A stretch of DNA of 64,000 nt from Tenebrio molitor (Eukaryota > Arthropoda > Insecta > Coleoptera > Tenebrionidae), in the NCBI RefSeq assembly GCF_963966145.1, contig NC_091052.1:17298001-17362000 (forward strand), given 5' to 3'. The notes under the pieces were generated by a model. That model ran no database searches. It was not told the DNA's origin and saw only the letters and a list, made by a program, of their open reading frames with translations. Of the stretch, positions 59,428-64,000 are shown piece after piece. The stretch's first letter is position 1; every line of letters begins with the position of its first letter. A program made the translations under genes and the position numbers.

Positions 59428-60475
59428 CAGGATATTTGACGAGTGATAATGAGCCTGACGTAATTTAAAATGGAACCCATACTATATTTCCGAAAAAAGC
59501 TGGCTACTGAAATAAAAAAGTCCGGCTTTTTTTGAAAATGTATTGTGGGTTGAAATTATTATTCCGTCAGGCTCATTATCACTCGTGAAATACTCTGTAT
59601 AGTTTTATATAATATAAACGATAAAGACACGACAAATATTGTAAGTTTACAGATGAATGTAGGATTTAATACGTACTATCGTGGCCAAAATACTTTGGTC
59701 GTCAATGTGACATAAATGACATTCAATTGTAAAGCAAGCTTTAGGATGTTTAACCTTATTTTTTACTGTTGTCAAAATTATTTTAATCCATCAGTGTCAT
59801 ACGGGTGGGGTAAATCCCAGCTGCGGAGGCAGGGTTCAAAAGCAAAAGATCAACATGGTCGCCGTTTAGACAACCTTCAGAAGCAAGTAAGACGATTCTA
59901 TATTTATCAAAAACTGAATATGCCATATTTTTGACAAGAATAATTTGAAATTTTCATGTATATTGACAATATAAATAAAATACTTTATTTACATTTGAAG
60001 TGTCAAAAAGTGACGACCAAAGTATTTTGGCCGCGATAGTACCTACGAGTATAGTTCTCAATTATATGGACTCAACAATTCATCTATTGGAAAAATTTGT
60101 GCAGCAAAATGTGAAGAGGAAAATAGACAAATTATCATAATACAGGGTATTGATATTGCTATGAAAACTTGTTTTGTGTTCAATATAATCGTCAAAAAAA
60201 TAAAACTTAAACATCCAAACCTAACCTCACAAATTTTGCTAGAGCGCTAAAAGCGGACTCTAAAAGCAGTTTCTATTGAAAAATACAGATTTTTGGTGTT
60301 TATTTAAAAACAGCATTGGATTTAAATAATATTAATTATTTATGCCTTGCTCCGTATTCCTCCAAGTCATCCATAATGATATAGTTTTTATAGAATTGGT
60401 ACATATTGCTTAAAATCAGTAACGAGCATCATAGAAGTTTTCACTTCTGTCGTGCGGTCACACACTCTTTTATTT
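59428..60475. repeat. dispersed repeat, copy 2 (inverted), with an inserted 364 bp MITE
   Basis: Inverted copy of 54370-55017. The 170 bp MITE part lies at 59428-59597 (TA on both sides), then the body continues to about 60475, interrupted at 59676-60039. Confidence 0.85.
59676..60039. mobile_element. 364 bp TA-flanked MITE carrying an exon-like segment
   Basis: Ends ctatcgtggccaaaatactt and (reverse complement) ctatcgcggccaaaatactt, about 30 bp of TIR, with TA duplicated (59674-59675, 60040-60041). Comparison with copy 1 at 54370-55017 shows the empty site. Inside, an open segment between ...catcag and gtaaga reads SYGWGKSQLRRQGSKAKDQH, which looks like part of a host exon. Confidence 0.82.
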
Positions 60476-63400
60476 TTTTTAGATATTTAAATAGATTTGA
60501 AAGTATTTATTTCGTATTTTAGCTATCACAAGCCCGTTGTTCCCGATTCCTGCATCTACGTCCTAAAGTTCAAATTTGTAAGGTTATGCATAAATAAAGA
60601 CATCTGAACTTTTCGCATTGACGCTTGCATAAAACAGAAGAGAGGCTCTGTTTCTTCCTTTTCCAGTTTGAAACTTTCACATCACCACGACAAGGAACCA
60701 GAGGACAAATTTAAAGATAATACAACTAGAGCAGAGCGAAAAATTTTGGAGAGCTCTGTTCTGTTTTGTACAATCTTCACGTGAAGCTGTTGCTCAACTC
60801 TCATCAAGACGATTTTTTCTTGTTTTTGGTCGGTCGATGCTCCGACTCCTTTCAAAGTCTACATCTAATTGTCGAAAGTTTGCATCAGCCAAGACACGAC
60901 CCAAGCCCAAGCAGAATCAACAAACACTATTGCATAAAATTAGTTAATATGGCAATTAAGGAGAACAAGAGTGACATAATAATAAAAATATTTACTTTTA
61001 TTATTGCATCAAGTCTGCGATAGTACGTCCAAAATTATTCCAAGTTCAACAAGTTCATCACGTTACAGACAAACAATTTAATTTTACGCAAAACCTATTG
61101 TGTGCTTGTCGAGACGATTTAATTGCATAACCCAATAAAATTAGCAGGAAATCTAGTATAAAATGCCTCAGTAATGGCACTAACCTTGCTCAATATTATT
61201 ATTCATGCGTACAGGATATGCTAAATTAAGTACATTACATAAGAGTGGCTCGCCCATTTTGGAACCTTTCTTCGCATCTACTTGTTGAAAAGACAGATTC
61301 AGACCGGCACAATTAGAAGTAACATTTCACTTGTGAATATTCAAATTTTGAGGTCAGCCAAACGTGGAGTTCATGCAATCCTCTTTCCTACCTACTATAA
61401 TGTTACGGTGTTAATGGCGAACAATTAAAATAGGCTTACCAACAATATTACGAGCCTTAACAAACCATTATAAATCTGAATTACGTACACGCCATTTTGC
61501 AATAGTGACAGCTTTTAAAACGAAAATGCCCTAACAAAGTGGAATTGTACAATTACGACTAGCCATTCACGCAAAAATTCTGTTAATTAATATATGTTTA
61601 TCTTTTAAGGTAAATAACTGGTTTGCACGGTATAGCTGATTAAAAATTGATTTAAACACGAACTGGTCGCGTGCAAACTTGGCCTAAACTGATGAGATAA
61701 AATGTTTAATTTTTTTAGTAAGTAGGTGGGTATGTCGTAATCTGGACAATCACGTGTGATATTTTTGTTTGTGTGGTTTTATTGAAAGTAAAGAATTAAT
61801 TATAAGTAACTTGTTTCTAATTTTTCGCATACGCCAGCCATATGTTCGGTTTATATTGTGTCCCTCTTCGGTGCCAGATATTAATATTAATATTGTTTTT
61901 GTTCATTATTTCGATACACAAATGAACACACAAATGTTTTGATTTATTGAGTCGAAAATTGTCAAGGCTCGCATAAAACCTAAAAAAGTATTTAGATGAT
62001 AAAATGCGACGAGTAATTGCGTCCAAGTCATTAAACTAATAGTGCCCAGGGGCGTGCTATTAGTTTCTTCTAAAGGCCCATCGAATGAAAATGTAATATA
62101 AGGTTATGAGAACGCCGCCAAATTAGGCTTCCTATCTTTTAAACGTGAATTATTACGAAACTAAATATCATCTTAAGGTTAGAAGATCATTATTATTACT
62201 CGCTTTAACAAACAGTAATAATCTCGCGTACTGCTATTTAAACGATACAGATTATTGGAGTGCCTCGTGCCCACATATACATGGCAAAATTAATTTTTTC
62301 CACTCTTGATTTATTAGTATAGCACAGTCGTATTCAAAGTGAGGTGTGAAAATATGCGCATTCATTTAAAATTACAAACAGCGTTTTATGTTTAAACTAA
62401 TATTAATGTAACGCTCATTCCACAGGCTGAAAAGAAAATAATAATTTTTCACCGATTGATAACGAATTTAAATGTTAACTGGACATGTTATGAATACCAG
62501 TCACATAAAAATAGAAATCCTTGGACTAAAATAAAATGCGAGTTTTGTTCATTTTTAATCGATAGACTTAATCGCAACATCGCAACACAGTACTTATTGA
62601 GGACCACAATAAAAGAAAAATTTTTAGAAATAAATATGTACTTGAACTAAATTATTTGTAAATCAAAGTCTTAACATATTCACGAATTTGTTAACAAAAA
62701 AAACCTCAAATATTCTTCCCTCTTTTTTTCAGACAAATTTCTTTGAGAGAAAAAGCCATTTGTTTTGCAATTTCTCAGAAGCAATAAACAATTTCGAAAG
62801 GAGTGAATGAACAATAATCAATATTTTTATTCATCTTCAATAACACATAAGATTTATGTTTTGATTAACATAAATATTATTGTCGCTATCTGTCTAGATC
62901 GAACGACTTGAATTCTTGTTACCAAGATGGTGGCGATAATCTGCTATAAAAACTTAATGCGATATGAGAATATCATACGATTTCAAAGGACACATTCTAT
63001 TTTTGATTTATCATCACCTTCCAACAAATAGGTAAATAAATAAATAAAATTGTATCGTTTTAATTTTTACTGTCTTTAAAAAATTTCAGTAAAACTCAAA
63101 TGTGTTTGTGCACACAATGAAAGCAGTTGAATGACTTAATATGTAACAATGACGTGCCCATAATCTTTTAACAAAATCTTTTTTGCGCACACTTATTTTT
63201 CACTGTCTGGGATTACACGATTTGATGTAGATACTTTCGTTCACGATTCGTATAAATTTCGTACAAAAAAAAAAATACCAGATTTTTACTTTTACCTTCG
63301 AATTCCAATAACTTAATTTATGTGGCTTATCACTATTTCACATTAAGGCCTTCAATAATACTTTTATCTTTTTTTCAAAAACCACGTGTCAATTGAAATA

Positions 63401-64000
63401 CACCGTATCAATAAATGGTTGTCTGGTCCAACTTGCAATGAAAACTTGTCAAATTTTTAATGTTATTTGAATGTCATATTTTTGGGTTAGGTTGTTGGTT
63501 TTTAACCTGAGACAAGTTTCATCTGTGTTTTGCTCCCGATGACGTTAATATATTTAATATCAACACCATCAACAGTATACCTACCAAATCCTAACAGATA
63601 AATGTTGAGAACACCTTGTCCCTTTGTGCCACTATACAATTCTCTCTTTTTATCTGCTTTCATATTTTTTGTTGAATACCTATATTCCACCATAAATAAC
63701 AGTGTTTTTCAGGAGAAATGGGTCTTGCAGATTTTTTAGTAAAATCTTAAATTTATTTAACAAAGTACACAACACAGATTGTACAACATACAAATGTACA
63801 TCAGATTGTTGAGATAAACAGCTTATAGGTACGGATATTTGTGGAATCTCTTCCACCCTTTCGCTCAAATCCTCGACAATTTAATGAGATATTGCTGGCG
63901 GTTCTGATTATTTCCTCTTGCTAACTGTTCCGGTTGTTAAAAATCTATTCACAAATCGCCCAATATCAGTTAACAAAAAACCATCTTGAATGTTGTCTGT
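60476..64000. other. gene-less stretch at the right edge
   Basis: AT-rich. Two minus-strand open frames (63502-63693, 63680-63868) overlap end to end but match nothing I recognise, and no splice model joins them to other exons. Confidence 0.35.

Noticed and set aside
63502..63868. Two overlapping minus-strand open frames at the right edge as a gene
   Set aside because: No recognisable domain, no splice partner and no promoter or poly(A) context; left as unassigned.
1..64000. tRNA, rRNA, CRISPR arrays, bacterial operons
   Set aside because: None seen: no cloverleaf with a GTTCRA-type loop that I could place, no rRNA-like blocks, no regularly spaced repeats; the DNA is eukaryotic.

Overview
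The window looks like AT-rich insect nuclear DNA, most probably from a beetle. Protein genes have many exons, and most introns are only 47-62 bp with GT-AG ends. A CYP6-type (clan 3) P450 is present, and the spaces between genes are packed with copia-like, gypsy-like, mariner, Tc1, pogo and MITE-type elements. The species itself cannot be named from this sequence.

Layout. 1-6.25 kb: a decayed copia-type element split by a 4.3 kb gypsy-type LTR element that has two identical 164 bp LTRs and a 5 bp target duplication. 7.2-10.7 kb: a compact gene cluster: a DCAF13/Sof1 WD40 gene (+), a mitochondrial enoyl-CoA hydratase-like gene (+), and a small gene on the minus strand that resembles CXorf65. 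10.7-28.05 kb: Cep290 (+), 21 coding exons, reconstructed here to about 2056 codons. Sixteen of its introns lie upstream of one 9.2 kb intron (18009-27217), which holds a complete cytochrome P450 gene on the opposite strand plus many fold-back and MITE-type elements. 28.8-38.8 kb: BCKDHB, the E1-beta subunit of branched-chain 2-oxoacid dehydrogenase (+), 7 exons. Its 7.8 kb fourth intron carries a three-level nest of transposons (a mariner containing a 646 bp MITE containing a 281 bp hAT-type MITE). 38.8-64 kb: no host gene recognised; several nested MITEs, an inverted pair of ~650 bp repeats, and a pogo-like element whose 194-codon ORF keeps the DNA-binding and zinc-finger parts but has lost the DDE catalytic domain.

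How the genes relate. Cep290 and the CXorf65-like gene are divergent and about 157 bp apart. That gap contains a 14/14 match to the RFX X-box, the control site of ciliary genes. This suggests a shared ciliary promoter and predicts a ciliary role for the small gene. The small gene also ends tail-to-tail with the hydratase gene, 42 bp between stop codons. BCKDHB and the hydratase-like protein both carry mitochondrial-type N-termini and belong to acyl-CoA/branched-chain metabolism, but no co-regulation is visible.

Exon models were made by eye from reading frame, splice sites and remembered family patterns; no search was run.
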